The notes: generated by a model from the letters alone, not told the origin. A stretch of DNA of 64,000 bases from Pegoplata infirma (GCA_963921195.1 OY992538.1:7960330-8024329), one strand, 5' to 3'. Shown: positions 10,941 through 22,500, numbered from the stretch's first letter. Translations and numbers: made by a program.

Positions 10941-11209
10941 ACATCATCTTTGTGTCGACTTTGTCTCGAGGAAGTAGAAACAACGCAAAACGTATTGTAT
11001 GAGTGCGTCGCCATTTGTAGGGTCAGAAGACGGTTCTTAGAAAGGGAATTACTTAAATCTTAGAATATAAGGCTAGCTTTCCTATCCTCTGTTATAACGT
11101 TCATTAGGAACAGAGTGTGAATTAAATTTATAGACCGTGGCACAATAGACCCATAAGGGTCTCAGCGCTGGCCGTAAAACCTTAAATAATAAAATAAGGT
11201 TTATTTGAA

Positions 11210-11385
11210 TGTTTCTGTTCCCTGGTACTAATATGGTCAAATGTTAAACTACATGGCTATCTTATTTAGAGATGTGAGGCAGTTAATGTTTTAAAGTTTA
11301 CTAGGCCTGACCGTGGCTTGCCTGTAGGTGTAAATGTTAATGAAGGTTTGTACACAATATTTAGTCTCAACTAATACAAAATCCT
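11210..11385 (-). mobile_element. LINE RNase H fragment, minus strand
   Basis: Resembles the minus-strand LINE segment at 3,290-3,440: CCCTGGTACTAATATGG and a GATGTGAGGCAGTTAA stretch align with CCTGGGACCCATATGTG and GACGTACGGCAGTTAA. Heavily decayed. Confidence 0.55.
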
Positions 11386-11440
11386 CCCTTTTTGTAATTT
11401 AGCATCCAAAAAGCTTGACTAATACCCTGTTCTCACGTAC

Positions 11441-11534
11441 AGCTTAACCCGTTTTTAGCAGCATTTTATGTCAATATACTGTAATAAAATAAAGAAAGTG
11501 CTAAAAATATTGTTGCTAAAAACGGGTTGTAGCT
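11441..11534. repeat. Small inverted-repeat element (AACCCGTTTTTAGCA)
   Basis: AACCCGTTTTTAGCAGCA near 11,446 and its complement ending near 11,527 flank about 50 bp of AT-rich DNA. Probably a short MITE or hairpin. Confidence 0.5.
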
Positions 11535-11559
11535 TTACTTTCTTTTCGAAAGTGTACCG

Positions 11560-11800
11560 CAACTGTTTCCATGATTGCAATGAAACACTTACTTTGTCAC
11601 TGCCCAGCGGTGGCAAAGAGTCGCCGAGCCATTTCCGGTAAGATAAGTTTTGGTACTTTGGAAGATATAACGACTTTGAACGTGTTTAAGTTGAACCGCT
11701 AGTGGAAAAAGTTTTATGGTATTGCTTTTGACCAAGAGGTCTACGCGAGGTTTCAATCAGACAGACCCTAACGTAAAGTACCACAACTGGCCGAAAAAAG
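11560..11800 (+). mobile_element. LINE C-terminal fragment, plus strand
   Basis: Encodes KHLLCHCPAVAKSRRAI, then FGTLEDITTLNVFKLNR and WKKFYGIAFDQEV, the end of a jockey-type ORF2. A related end lies at 14,397-14,560. Confidence 0.65.
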
Positions 11801-11829
11801 CAATCGGGTTGGGATCGGTATGTCTATGG

Positions 11830-12666
11830 CAACTCTTTATTTCATACATAAATATTTTATCATTTAAGTTACTTTAAAACACAGAACATCACACTAATAT
11901 TGTAGGGATTATTTTGTGAAATGCAACGCTACAATTCGTTTTATTTTTCTATACAAATGGTTCTGGTTACAAAAACAATTTGTATAAAACATGAAGTGAC
12001 GTAAAGAGTAACACGACATATAAAAAATAAGGAGGCAAAACTTTAGTAAAATATTAAACTCTGCACGCTCTATGTATTAAATCAAGAGGGTGACACTTAT
12101 TAATTAATCAGAAACAAATCTCAATCCCGATTTAATGCAATTTTATCATTATTTTTGTCGACATCGCCCAACAAAGGGAACTGGCGAAAAAAAATTTCTA
12201 TTCTAATCCCCTTCGCCAAAGTCTGACACCTTAAAAACATATTTTTTCGAGTTTTGCAATTTTCGCACATTTACGTGCAGATATCTGGAAAACTAAAGGA
12301 ACTGGTCGAATTATTTTACCAGGTTCTTTGGTTAACTTGAGATGTTTTAACTCCAATGTGATATTTTCAATGCTTTACGTCGATTGGCGCGGTATAGGGT
12401 TTAATTAAAGACTTATGGTTACGGAAAAATTTTCTTAAAAATTTTTTTTTTCTCCTCGATTTTTGATTAAAAAACCGACCTTGCCTATAAAATTCTTGTG
12501 ATCTTAACATTTGTATGGAGGATACAATAAGGTTCGATAGGTTTCCTCAGAGTCAGCACACTAGGACTCTCTGGTTCGTTGTGACACTACTTCTTTTTCA
12601 CAAAAGTCCAATTAAAATTCAGGGAGTTTTATATGGAATTTACATTATACTTTATTGAAAATTATA
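11830..12666. other. Unique AT-rich stretch; nothing recognised
   Basis: A short inverted motif (AACTGGCGAA near 12,180 and TTCGCCAAAG near 12,210) and phrases common in fly repeats are present, but I see no gene and no complete element. Confidence 0.4.
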
Positions 12667-12913
12667 CACAGAGAAAAATAAATTTCCAACTGAGTTTTTC
12701 AGTTGTATCAATTCAAAATTCGGTTGCTGCAACGACATTTTGATATGGCTAACGAATTTTGTAGTTGTTTCAATTTTAAAACAGTTGCAATAACAAAATT
12801 AAGTTGTAACTACCGATATTTAGTTGTTTCAACATTAATTCAAATGCATTCACCGATTTTTTGTTGCAACAACTGAATTTCAGTTGGAAATTAGCAAATT
12901 TGTTTTCTGTGTG
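12667..12913. mobile_element. 247-bp MITE, TIR CACASAGAAAA, TA flanks
   Basis: Begins CACAGAGAAAAATAAATTTC and ends TTTGTTTTCTGTGTG, flanked by TA on both sides (12,665-12,666; 12,914-12,915). Subterminal TTTCCAACTGA and TCAGTTGGAAA pair. The interior repeats AGTTGTTTCAA and GTTGCAACAA motifs. A degenerate relative lies at about 20,400-20,530. Confidence 0.78.
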
Positions 12914-13401
12914 TACAAAAAAATGTTCTCTTCACATCTTAATTTCACCCTAATGTGCATGTGCTGTTGCTAAACTCTGCCTGTAGCTAAAGCTATTGCT
13001 GTTAGCCGTTGCCATTACTATATTGCTGCTGGTTTTTTATGCTTTTAGCTCTGTTACTTGTAGAAAAATGATTTTAGTTTGCTTCCATGTATTTTGTGTC
13101 TCTTTTTGCTGGATTTTGTATTTTCATCCTTTTTCACTTTGCTTTCTTTCCCATTTTATATGTTGGGTGTTTAGTTCATCGTATGGCTGGATGGCTTTCA
13201 GTTCGTTTGTTATTGAGTTTATACGTCACATACAAACACTTTATGTTTGGGCACTTATTGAAATTACAATTTGTGTATGTATTCTGTATAAAACAGGAGC
13301 GTACAAGCTTTTGGAAAGGATGCCAGAAGTTGGAAACATAAACAAAAAATTGTTTAATGTAAAACAAATTACAATCAGAGAATAAACATTATTGTGACAA
13401 C
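12914..13401. other. Unique stretch; no gene supported
   Basis: Open frames here (for example 12,996-13,385 plus) are hydrophobic and T-rich, and overlap each other in two frames and on both strands. No splice or family evidence supports coding. Confidence 0.4.
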
Positions 13402-13683
13402 CATAATGGAGACGGCTCATAATATGATTGAAGCGATCATATTATGATCTTCATGATCATAGGTTGAATGAGGCCCATTTTGATTTCCTTAATTGTATTT
13501 CCCTATTGCCCCTCTGATACAAAGTTCAACTTCTCAAGCAACACCTATTCTTTAAGGTGTTCTGCTAGAGACGTCAATGAGACACCGTTTAGGCAATCCA
13601 GGTCATGGAAAAATCTTTGACTGATCATAGTATGTTAAATTTATAAGCGTTAAAGATCATAGTATGGTACCACCTCCATTATG
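13402..13683. mobile_element. MITE-like element with CATAATGGAG ends
   Basis: CATAATGGAGACGG at 13,402 and CCACCTCCATTATG ending 13,683 are inverted. GATCATA-type motifs recur inside both ends. No clear duplication, so the boundaries are approximate. Confidence 0.5.
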
Positions 13684-14396
13684 TTTGATTTAGTGCACTG
13701 CAATCATGTTCCAAACATGTTTTTTCTTTGTGTGTATAGTATTCTATTCGGTGGTAACGAATCTTGTACATGGAGAGGACATTTTGGGGAACTTCTTTAC
13801 CTTGTCAAAAAGTGCCAAAACGGTGATTTTCTTAAGTTTGACCTAAATTTTCTCAAAAACCCTATGAGATAGAAAAGTTTGAAGACCAGATTTGTGATCA
13901 CTAGAACCATTGAAATTAACTGCGTAAGGTCGCATCCCAGTCGCATAAAGAATTTTTTAAAATGTTCAGTAGTGTAATTTTTTTTAAATCATGACTTCTA
14001 AATAATCTTTTATATTTTTTGAAACGTTTTAAATTTCCCGTTCTTTACAACCACGATTTTCTTATGAAAATGAAGTTGAATGCGCATTGCGCATTGTGTG
14101 TATTTTTATCAGTTAAAATAAAACTATAAAATTTTCTATTTATATACAAATGCCTGACTATTACTATGGGAATTTCAGTGGATGAATATAAATCAAAAAC
14201 TTCTATTAGTGTTATCAGTAGTAATTATATATTATTCAACCCTCCCTTAAATTAATGTTAGCTACGTACTCGATTAAATATTATGAGTTCTAAAAGAACA
14301 AGGACGCTGGCTTAAATAATATTGACGGCGTCAGGTAGAGAAATTGTATAAAACGTGCTATAGAAATATTAAAAGTTATCTTTTGGTGACAAAAGA
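13684..14396. other. Unique stretch; nothing recognised
   Basis: AT-rich, without repeats I could match elsewhere in the window and without a convincing ORF. Confidence 0.35.
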
Positions 14397-14560
14397 GATA
14401 ACGCGAATGGATCATAGAATGTTGAAAATATTCGGAATGACTTTAAACGTGTTTAACTTGCACCGCTGGCGAAAAAAGTTTTGTGGTATCGCTGTGGGCC
14501 AAGAGGTATGCGAGGTGTCAAACGGACACCGTCACCCTAACCTAACGTAACCTTGGTGAC
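14397..14560 (+). mobile_element. LINE C-terminal and 3' end fragment
   Basis: Encodes FGMTLNVFNLHRWRKKFCGI and GQEVCEVSNGHRHPNL, close to the fragment at 11,690-11,760. It ends in a CCTAACCTAACG-type tail, as in other LINE 3' ends here. Confidence 0.65.
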
Positions 14561-14756
14561 AACAGGTCTTCGGTATTTCCAACTGATTTTGATACTTTAG
14601 GGGATCCCCCGTACAATGCAATTCACCATTGTTTTTCTGGGACCCCATAAAGAATATATAATTTTGAATTGTGATTGATCTAAGACATTCTATGAATGTT
14701 CCACCGTGAAATTAAGCAGTAAAACTTTGATAACGACGAGCCTGAAAAATAACTGC

Positions 14757-14998
14757 TCTCGATGGTTTTCCCGAAGTCGCTGGACTCAAAATATTCCAAA
14801 AATCTCTGGATCCCGAAATCAGGATCGAAAAATTTTTCGTCAATCCCGAATGCCAGATATCTTTCACATGAGAACTCTCTACCAGCAGTTATTGCACGGA
14901 TAACTGTATTCGATGGTTTTCCCAAAGTCCCGGGATTCAAAATATCCCAAAAATCTCTGAATACTGATTTTCGTCAATACCGAATCCCGGAATACTGA
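14757..14998 (+). repeat. Imperfect tandem duplication, ~150-bp period
   Basis: CGATGGTTTTCCCGAAGTC at 14,760 recurs as CGATGGTTTTCCCAAAGTC near 14,911. Both are followed by CAAAATATNCCAAAAATCTC. About two units. Confidence 0.65.
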
Positions 14999-15049
14999 AA
15001 AACGAATCCCGATTGGAAGCACATCCAAATTCAACACTCACTTATACTA

Positions 15050-15270
15050 CACCCAAAAAAAAGTGGGTATTCAATACTAAAAATTTACCTAAATTTTAGT
15101 CCAAAAAGACCTAGTTTGGTAACCAATACTAAAATTTTTTACTAATATTAATCAAAACCAGTAAAAATTCCTAATTTTAGTACCTTGAAGTTACTAAAAT
15201 TAGTAACTAATTAGTAGATTTCGGTACAAAATCAATTACTAAACCTTTTACTGTAGAATTATTTTGAGTG
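15050..15270. mobile_element. 221-bp TA-flanked MITE (CACCCAAAA/TTTTGAGTG), copy 1
   Basis: Starts CACCCAAAAAAAAGTGGG and ends GAATTATTTTGAGTG, with TA at 15,048-15,049 and 15,271-15,272. Strong similarity along its length to 20,711-20,939. The interior has paired motifs such as ACTAATTAGTA. Tc1/mariner-type by TA duplication (inference). Confidence 0.85.
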
Positions 15271-15272
15271 TA

Positions 15273-16445
15273 GGACAAGTGCGCTGCTGATAACAGGCGC
15301 ACTTCGCTCCACTCCAACGAAAGGACTATTTGCAATGCTTGCCTTTTCGCAATACAACTAGCTGAGAACACAGTCACTATATAGAATTGCGGAAATAAAC
15401 GCATGGTCGTGTAAACCATACGGTCATGCAAGAATCATGAGGCAGCATGGTGCCGCAGAAAACATCGACTACTGCACCCCTATACTCTCGTTCGAAACCG
15501 TGTTTGTAACAAGGATTCTGGACAGGTCCGATTGGATGGAGGGTCTCGACTTTCCTAAGGAGACACTTGAGGTTTTTACTGATGGCTCCAAAATGAACGG
15601 CCGACTGGTGGGTGAAGTTTTTGTGAGTCAACTGGATTACAGGCTCTCATTCGACTACCGGATTAGTTCAGCGTATTTCAAGCCGAGATCATGGCTATAA
15701 AACGGGTTGCGGATTGGTTAGGGTGCCAACGGATATCACTCAGGGATATCTGTATTTTCACCAACAACCAAGCGGCTATTAAATCCCTAGCAGGTGTGAC
15801 TACTACATCTAGACTTGTCCAAGAATGCCGGGCGTCTCTTATTAGATGGCGATACATTCAAATCTTGTACTCATTTGGGTGCCTGGACATGTGGGTAAAA
15901 ATGGCAACAGTTTTGCAGATGAATTAGGCAGGCATGGTACGACTCTACTCTCTAATGAGGTAGATCATACGCCTGGCAAAATTCACTTTTTCAGATAGCC
16001 AATGACAGACGGCGACGTGAGTCCACGTGGCATCCTAGTTGCAGCAGTAATGAGGCACAGTGCACGCCAGTAAAATGGAAATTCCCCACAATGACTACTG
16101 CGTGGGATGTCAGGATGTGGAGGAGGAAGATACGGTAGCGCACTTCCTATGCCAATGTCCGGTATACGCCCATCGGAGAGCAAAACATTTTGGTAACCCG
16201 ATACTGACAGATTTTATGTTTCTATCCGTCATGGATGTGAATAGGATAATCTCGTTCATCAGGGATTTTGAGCGTTTCAGCTTGGATCTCAGTGAGTCCA
16301 CTTGAGCATTACTATTTTCTTCACCTTTCTTTCTTCTCTCCCTATATATTCTTTTTCTCATCTCTTTTATATGTAACACAACGGGACCACGTTTATTGAA
16401 GGTCCCATGTGAGCTGTCCAAAAGGCGGCTGCCTACCTATCTAAC
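15273..16445 (+). mobile_element. Jockey-like LINE remnant, plus strand
   Basis: Starts with the RT thumb end (SALLITGALRSTPTKGLFAM), then RNase H: EVFTDGSKMNGRLVGE near 15,570, AIKRVADWLGC in the 78-codon frame 15,691-15,927 and a WVPGH-like GCLDMWVKMATVLQMN end with frameshift. The C-terminal frame 16,060-16,305 contains CVGCQDVEEEDTVAHFLCQC (Cys/His motif) and VMDVNRIISFIRDFERF. The 3' UTR ends CTAACCTAACC near 16,452. Sequence differs from the 2.7-kb LINE, so it is probably another family. Confidence 0.82.
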
Positions 16446-16459
16446 CTAACCTACACCCG

Positions 16460-17140
16460 TCTTGAAGGTTGTGTTAAAATGGTGACAAAATCGGCTAATG
16501 GCATTTCACTCCTCTTTATTTTGAGCTTTAAAAATCGTTAACAAGAAAATCCTAGCTGACCCTGTTTTCGAGTTATACTGTTCGACAACGAAAACCTGCT
16601 AGTGAAATATCCAATTGTTTCTTATAGATTTTGCTCTCCAGAATTCAAATCTGACATCCAATTTTTTCTAGCACGTACCGTTTTTGAGATATTCGCTGTT
16701 AAAAAATAAAAAAAAAAACAGTAATTTCGCACATTTGGGGGTCCACTGTTATGTTGCTTACAACAAATAGGAATTGATTTCACATAAATTGGACCTCCTG
16801 ATTCCAAAACTGCAATCCTAGCATGATGTCTAGCAACATAATTTGGATCGCAGTTTTGAAATAAGGAGGTCCAATTTTAAGTCCTATTTGTTGGAAGCAA
16901 CATAACAGTGGACCCCCAAATGTGCGAAATTGTTGGATTTTTTACTTAAAAAAAAACGGTACGTGTAAGAAAAAATTGAAATTTGAATTGGAAATATAAG
17001 AATTATTTGGATATTTCCCTCGGAAGTTTTTGTTGTCGGTCAGTGTAATTATTTAGCAATAACTCGAAACAGGATCAGCTAGGATTTTCGTGTTAACGAT
17101 TTTTAAGGTTAAAATTTTGTCACCATTTGAACACAACCTA
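16460..17140. mobile_element. Foldback element, ~330-bp arms
   Basis: Left arm about 16,460-16,812 and right arm about 16,850-17,140 are inverted copies. They share AGGTTGTGTT, ATGGTGACAAAAT, GTCAGCTAGGATTTTC-type and GGGGGTCCACTGTTATGTTG blocks. The loop is about 40 bp. Arms have diverged noticeably, more than those at 413-1,029. No gene and no clear target duplication. Confidence 0.8.
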
Positions 17141-17143
17141 AAC

Positions 17144-17815
17144 TTGCTTGAGGGGTGTGAGCAAGTGGTGGGATACCAGCAACGGCGTATGCAGGACTGT
17201 TTTTTCAGGGCCCAACAACAACAACAAAAAAATTTTTGTTGTTTTTTTCGTGAGATTCGCGTTTTCCAATACATATAAAAAAAAAATTTTTTTGCTGTTG
17301 TTGTTGGGCCCCCCCCCCCTGTATACGCCGATGGATACCAGACTAATCAGAGATGAGCACGTGAATGGACGCATGTGACTATATGACAGATTTGTCCTTC
17401 TCTTGATCAGAAACGCACAATTGAGCTGATATCGGTTCCAAAAGAAGAGATTTCGAAGGTGGTTGCTGTAATTACCGAACACTGCCTTATTGGAAAGCCG
17501 CTGAGCGGTTAAATCTGCCGTCAAAGGAGTTTGCCTAGAGTTGCATGGATGAGGAGGAGTTGAAAACTATAGAGCACTTTTTCTGATATTGCCCGGAACT
17601 TTCTGGTCTTAGACTTGTTTCACTGGGATTTATTGAGCTGCACGATCTCTCTGATTTGTCGGATGTGGAAGTTCATAAGGAGCTCAAATTGGTTTAACGG
17701 CAGGGAGTTATAGGTGAACCCAATTATTCTCCCGTGGTATTACAATGGACCCCAGAGTCTATGTGTGCTGACGAAAAGCAATAGCAGCCATTTGCAACCT
17801 AACCTTAGATTCAAA
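17144..17815 (+). mobile_element. Jockey-like LINE 3' part, plus strand, split by MITE
   Basis: Encodes RTIELISVPKEEISKVVAVI then TEHCLIGKP, matching the minus LINE at about 3,030-3,110. CMDEEELKTIEHFF and YCPELSGLRLVSLGFIEL form the cysteine-rich end. The 3' tail ends CAACCTAACC near 17,804. The 154-bp MITE at 17,180 sits inside. Confidence 0.75.
17180..17333. mobile_element. 154-bp palindromic MITE with 8-bp TSD, copy 1
   Basis: Ends CAACGGCGTATGCAGG and CCTGTATACGCCGATG are flanked by GATACCAG at 17,172-17,179 and 17,334-17,341, a perfect 8-bp duplication. Inside each end lies GGGCCCAACAACAAC or its complement. A second copy at 59,386-59,537 has its own 8-bp duplication. hAT-like by duplication length (inference). 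Confidence 0.9.
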
Positions 17816-18370
17816 AATCTAGAAAGATATTTACAGTGTTCGCAACTTGAGGTACGCATCTTCTCAACATAGTTTTCAAAGTCCTTTTTTAAAGGTTTCT
17901 GGTTCAATTACACGAATAGCTTGAAAGATATTCCCCTTAAGGGTCTGACTCGTTTCTGTATTATCCGCAAAAAAGTGTAATGGATTTAAACCGCAGCTCA
18001 AGGGTGACTAATTGATACCCCAGAACGGCTTTTAAGACGTTTTCCAAACTAGGTTCGCTAAAAATCGATTTCGGGAATGCCAACTTTTTTAAATCAATGG
18101 ATGTTAAGAGAATCAGCGATATCATGGCGATTCAAAGGACCAAAAATTACGGTTTCCAGTGGAACTTGGATAATTTATAAAAACAAAATTGGCAAGAAAG
18201 GTTAACAAATTTAGTAGACCAACTGAAAATTAACGATTATTATAGAATGTGGGAAAATAGAATGAGAAGTAGAAGCCGAATCTATAATGGTTAGATCACA
18301 ACATTGGTTCCGAATATTAAAATCGTAATTTCAGTAGATCAAAAATGATTTGGATATTTAAAGCACGATG
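17816..18370. other. Unique stretch; nothing recognised
   Basis: No repeat or coding motif found. It lies between a plus-strand LINE tail and the poly-A end of the minus-strand LINE. Confidence 0.35.
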
Positions 18371-19083
18371 TTTTTTTTTTATTTTATTGACATGCTCATA
18401 AATATATATTTAAGAACTTAGTCTATTCACAAATATTATTAACAAAATTTTTCCATAATGATCTATTTCTTGCTAACATTCTTAGTTCATTAAACGATTT
18501 GGTCGTCTCGGTTTGCACAGTTCTTCTCCATGATGACTTAGGTCGTCCTCTGTCACGCACGCCTTGCGGATTCCACTCATAAGCTGCGTGGGCAATTTCG
18601 GTACTTGGCTTTCTTAAGGTATGCCCTATCCATCCGTATTTACGCTTTCTTATTTCCTTCTCTACAATATGTTGCTCTGTGGTTCGCCATAGTTGAACAT
18701 TGGATATAATGCGTGGCCACCATATTCCTAAGATTCGGCGGAGACATCGATTTATAAACGTTTGTATAGCTGACGTTATGGCATTAGTAACATGCCAGGT
18801 CTCACACCCATAAAGCAGCACTGACTTTACACAGGCATTAAATATATTAATTTTGGTTTTTAAAAGCATGTTACGAGCCTTCCATATACGATTTAACATT
18901 GCAAAAGAAACGCGAGCTTTGCGAATTCTATTTGCAACATCTACTTTAGCTCCTCCATCTTTTGTAAGTAAGCTGCCCAGATATTCAAACTCTTCAACAT
19001 CTTCGAGTGGAGTATTATTGATGAAAAAAGGAGAGTTATTATTTACATTAATTCTCATAGCTTTTGTTTTTGTGGTCTGTTGA
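18371..19083 (-). mobile_element. 5'-truncated LINE insertion, minus strand, with poly-A
   Basis: On the minus strand the insertion begins near 19,083, just after an in-frame stop, runs through an open 211-codon frame and a short 3' UTR with AATAAA, and ends in a poly-A run (T run at 18,371-18,380 plus). This is the usual picture of target-primed, 5'-truncated LINE integration. No target duplication could be read confidently. The intact frame makes it one of the younger LINE pieces here. Confidence 0.82.
18420..19058 (-). pseudogene. Reverse transcriptase C-terminal region (211 aa, intact frame)
   Basis: The frame from the first methionine at 19,058 to the stop near 18,420 contains FEYLGSLLTKDGGAKVDVAN (palm end), VKSVLLYGCETWHV (thumb motif YGCETW), RRILGIWWPRIISNVQLW, EIRKRKYGWIGHTLRKP and GRPKSSWRRTVQTE. 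This arrangement is typical of the C-terminus of RTE-like and related LINE ORF2 proteins often annotated 'endonuclease-reverse transcriptase'. The codons upstream (TTKTKA) extend the frame a little before a stop. The catalytic core and endonuclease are missing, so it cannot act alone. The exact clade is uncertain. Confidence 0.8.
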
Positions 19084-20639
19084 AATTAATGGCTCTAACG
19101 CATACAACTAAAGAGAATGTACGATATGTAATAGTCATAGACTGGAAAACATTTAACATTTTCTTCGAAGATGTCCTATTCTTAGAACTTACATAAATCT
19201 ATCTGGCATAGTTTTCGAGATATCGTTATTTTAAGTTTTTTGAAAAAAATATTTTTTCAAAGTTATGAAAAATTTACTTTAGAACTCTTGATATTATTAT
19301 TTTTTAGAAAATTTTATATTACGCCGTTAAATGAAACTCAACTTATCGACTTTGAAATCTTTAAACTGGTTGAATTTCAAACAACATGCCAAATACGAAA
19401 GACAAGTATACTGACTATACTGTACAATACAGTGAAGCCATATGCGGTAGTTGGTTTGAACAATAACAACAACTGCAAAAACAACGATAGCTACAGCAAC
19501 TACAACAACAAAGCCTTCCTACATATCTTTCCTTCCGTCCGCTCATCAGTAAAACTTATACAACAACTGAAATAGCAGCAGCGGCAGCAGCAGAAAAAGA
19601 AGAACAAGCTAAAGTATTAAAGTCGTTAGGGCATAGAAAATACACGTAAACGTAAATGTTGGTTGGTATCGCATCGTTACGTATCGTATCATATTGTGTA
19701 TTTTTGATTTTTTTTTTTTTTTTGTTCAAATCTATTTACTGTATCCGAACGAACGACTGAACAACCAACACTAATTGTATAAAAGGCCCGTTTTGGATGA
19801 AACTTTTAGTAACTAAACTGTATGTAGTTTTATGCTATGTATACATGTATAGAATTCCTAAGTATATAACAAAAACTCAACATTTTTGTTTTTCTCTTAT
19901 ATATTCTGTATAGAGAATTTGTATTGTTTCCCCCATGGCATTGTTAAAATAACATGACACTTTGGAAATCTACTCTATATAGGGTTTTTGTACACATTAT
20001 ATACCTACATAGATTGAATGAAGTATATAAGTATACTTGGCAAATCCATTAGTATATTTTATATATATTCGTACGACTTGTACTCATTTTCTATACAAAT
20101 AAATTGAGTTTGTACGTTAAAGTTGGAAAAAATGTCTATACAATTTGTATGGATTGTAGAAACTACGTAGTCAGAATGTTAAAGAGGAGTTTAAGAGTAC
20201 TTTTTGGCATTTAGTACTAACAGTGTAACGTTTTAGGAATTTTGGAGTAGAAAACATATGGCAGTTAAAAATATGTTAGTTGTGGAGTACAGTGCTCTCT
20301 AACGTTTTTTAGTAACTGGCCCCACTTTAAAATACAAAAAACGTTCCGTACACCAAATCCCCCAACCCTTTCACACGATAGGAAAAAACACAACTATATT
20401 AAATTTCACATACAGTGTTTAACTGTCACAACCGAATATTTAGTTGTAACAACCGTAGTAAGGCTGTGGCTACCTCAATTTGGTAGTCCTTACCAAATAT
20501 TCGTTTGCAATAACGAAACCAAGTGGTATAAACTTAAAGTAGTATAATCTCAGTTCCCTGGTGAAACTTAGAACTTGGAGAGCTAAGGAAACGCTCAAGA
20601 AAGGTTTTTATTAGAGACTTAAAATCTTGAAAATATGTT
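19084..20639. other. Unique AT-rich DNA with CAA/CAG triplets; no gene seen
   Basis: CAA- and GCA-type triplets near 19,460-19,600 give 'opa'-like low-complexity sequence, common in fly introns and UTRs. About 20,400-20,530 resembles the MITE at 12,667 in decayed form. Nothing else is recognised. Confidence 0.4.
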
Positions 20640-21897
20640 TACTGGAGCAATTACCACCTCGTGCAAAAGTAGTATAAGAAGAACGTGAGGGTTGCCAAAC
20701 TTGAGTCTTACACCCAAAAAAAAACGTTAGTATTCAATACTAAAAATTTAACTAATTTTAGTCCAAAAGGACCTAGTGCAGAAATTGGTAACCAATACTA
20801 AAATTTTTAACTAATATTAGTCAAAACCAGTAAAAATTACTAATGTTAGTACTTTGAAGATACTAAAATTAGTAACTAATTAGTAGATTTTGGTACAATA
20901 TCACTTACTAAACCTTTTACTGTAGAATTATTTTGAGTGTATAGAAGCTTTTGTGATTAGCTAAATGGCACGAAAGTTACGACAAGGTCCTGTAAAATCT
21001 TTCAGGAAGACAGTTTAGCAAAGCTTGATTCCCCCAGAAAGCCAGATGGTACTAACATACACAATCAACATATGGACAATGATATTCTGTTGTCCAACCA
21101 CTTTCCAGAATGTAAAGTGACAACGATGAATTCAGATGTTATAGAAAGACCTGTTAGTGTTACTTCTTGTAGGTTCTAGTCCTTTGATAACTATGAATCC
21201 CTTGAACAGGTGGTATATGTTCTATGATGGGAAAGCGTTGTAGAGATAACCTAGTGAAGATTCTTTAAAGTATTTTCAGAGTCTTGCCTGAGGGACATTC
21301 CGGGCAGTGGAGCCTCCATAATTTTTTACACAGATGGATCAAAGCTACACGAACAAGTTGACCTTGGAATCTATTCGAAAGAGCTTGAGTTGAGACTGGC
21401 TCGAAGATTACCAGATCATTGCAGTGTTTACCAGGCAGAGATGCTGGCAATAATCAAGGTGGCTGACTGGTTGAGTTGCAATGTCGTGTCTCCATCCGCA
21501 GTCAACATCTATTCTGACAGTCAAGCCGCGGTCAATTCCCTGTTGTCAATGTTTCTAAAAACAAGATCTGCGCTCAAAACGGTTAAATATGCCGTCAAAT
21601 GGCTTTTTCCGGAGTCGCATGGATGAGGAGGAGTTAATAGCTATCAAACACTTCTGACATTGCCCGGCACTTTTTGGTCAGAGACTTGATTCACTGGGAT
21701 CTAGCTGCACGATTTTTCGGATTTGAGGGATGTCACCATTCACTTTCTTAGGAGTTCCATAAAAACCTGAAATTTGTTTAATGGCAGGGACTAGTACAGG
21801 AACTTATTACAGTCCCGTGGTATCACAGCGTACCTCAGAGTCTATGCGTGCTGTTGTAAAACGTCAGCAGCCATTTCCAACCTGACATAACCTATCG
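20640..21897 (+). mobile_element. Jockey-like LINE, internally deleted, plus strand
   Basis: Starts with the linker between endonuclease and RT (shared with 23,690-23,900; ends near CAGAATGTAAAGTGACAACG). RT is missing. RNase H follows: IIFYTDGSKLHEQVDLGIY near 21,320 and the 78-codon frame 21,390-21,626 with QAEMLAIIKVADWLSC and VNIYSDSQAAVNSLLSMF. A further deletion joins it to KYAVKWLFPESHG and the MDEEELIAIKHF Cys-type end. The tail contains CCTGACATAACC. A 229-bp MITE sits inside at 20,711. Confidence 0.78.
20711..20939. mobile_element. 229-bp TA-flanked MITE (CACCCAAAA/TTTTGAGTG), copy 2
   Basis: Same family and orientation as 15,050-15,270. TA flanks at 20,709-20,710 and 20,940-20,941. 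The LINE sequence interrupted here is uninterrupted at about 23,740-23,770, which confirms the insertion. Confidence 0.88.
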
Positions 21898-22129
21898 ATA
21901 GAATAAACCCACACTCTGACGATCTAAGGAGTTGATGGAATTATGTATGCCATCGCCCCCTATAAACATCATTCCAGAGAGAGTAGCGGAATCAGATATT
22001 TCCTCTTTTATCTATGATAACACTATGTATTAGGAACAAATCCAGATATACTTGGTTATACAGAACGAATTTAGGCAGATGTAGTTAAACTAAATCGTTA
22101 TTGGATGAAAACTTGGCAAAACACACCCA

Positions 22130-22500
22130 AATTCTTCTAGATATGGATAGAAGACATCTATGGATGGTAGTTAATTTGTTAATTGGCCATAAAACAACTG
22201 GACATAACGCATGCTTTCATAGACAGCTATCACTTCTTATGTGAATGCCCTGCGTTATCTTTTAGACGATTTAATATAATTGGCTTTCATTCCTTTTAGA
22301 ACGTATAATTGGCTTTCATTCGTTTCAGACCGTATAAGAAATTCGACGCGGGAGTTCTTGGACCATACTGGCTTTTATAAAGTCTTCAAAATGGGAGGCA
22401 TAACGGGAAAGAGTACTGACGATTCAACTGAAGAGAGGAGGTATCCAACATAAAAGGAATCATAATCAAGGCCTCTATGTACGTTGGTTTTATATAAATC
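22130..22500 (+). mobile_element. LINE C-terminal fragment, plus strand
   Basis: MDRRHLWMVVNLLIGH near 22,145 and FIDSYHFLCECPALSFRRF near 22,220 match the RNase H-to-cysteine-rich stretch of jockey-type ORF2. A ~30-bp block around ATAATTGGCTTTCATTC is duplicated near 22,280-22,320. Confidence 0.6.

Larger units (their letters stand above)
9230..11190 (+). mobile_element. Jockey-like LINE remnant, plus strand (RT, RNase H, Cys-rich end)
   Basis: Translation in shifting frames shows GSTRVTVKAVRGAPQSGV near 9,280, GYQAIGYEDDLVVIV near 9,380 (YEDD catalytic box), then after a MITE FSKEAKYLGVILVTKFT near 9,900 and WGLSPKMVMWIFKVIVRPIM in frame 9,989-10,381. RNase H follows: YTGAGVYGSNTLISEPMG near 10,385 and DHRGFGGNEIADELARNAS near 10,620. 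A cysteine motif CRLCLEEVETTQNVLYEC (10,957-11,010) ends the protein. The 3' UTR carries GGTCTCAGCGCTGGCCG near 11,158. Many stops; inactive. Confidence 0.82.

Noticed and set aside
12996..13385. 129-codon hydrophobic ORF as a small membrane protein gene
   Set aside because: A second overlapping frame (13,087-13,341) and a minus-strand frame are equally open, and T-rich composition explains the hydrophobicity.
17816..18370. Possible gene between two LINEs
   Set aside because: No frame of useful length, no motif and no splice signals I could support.
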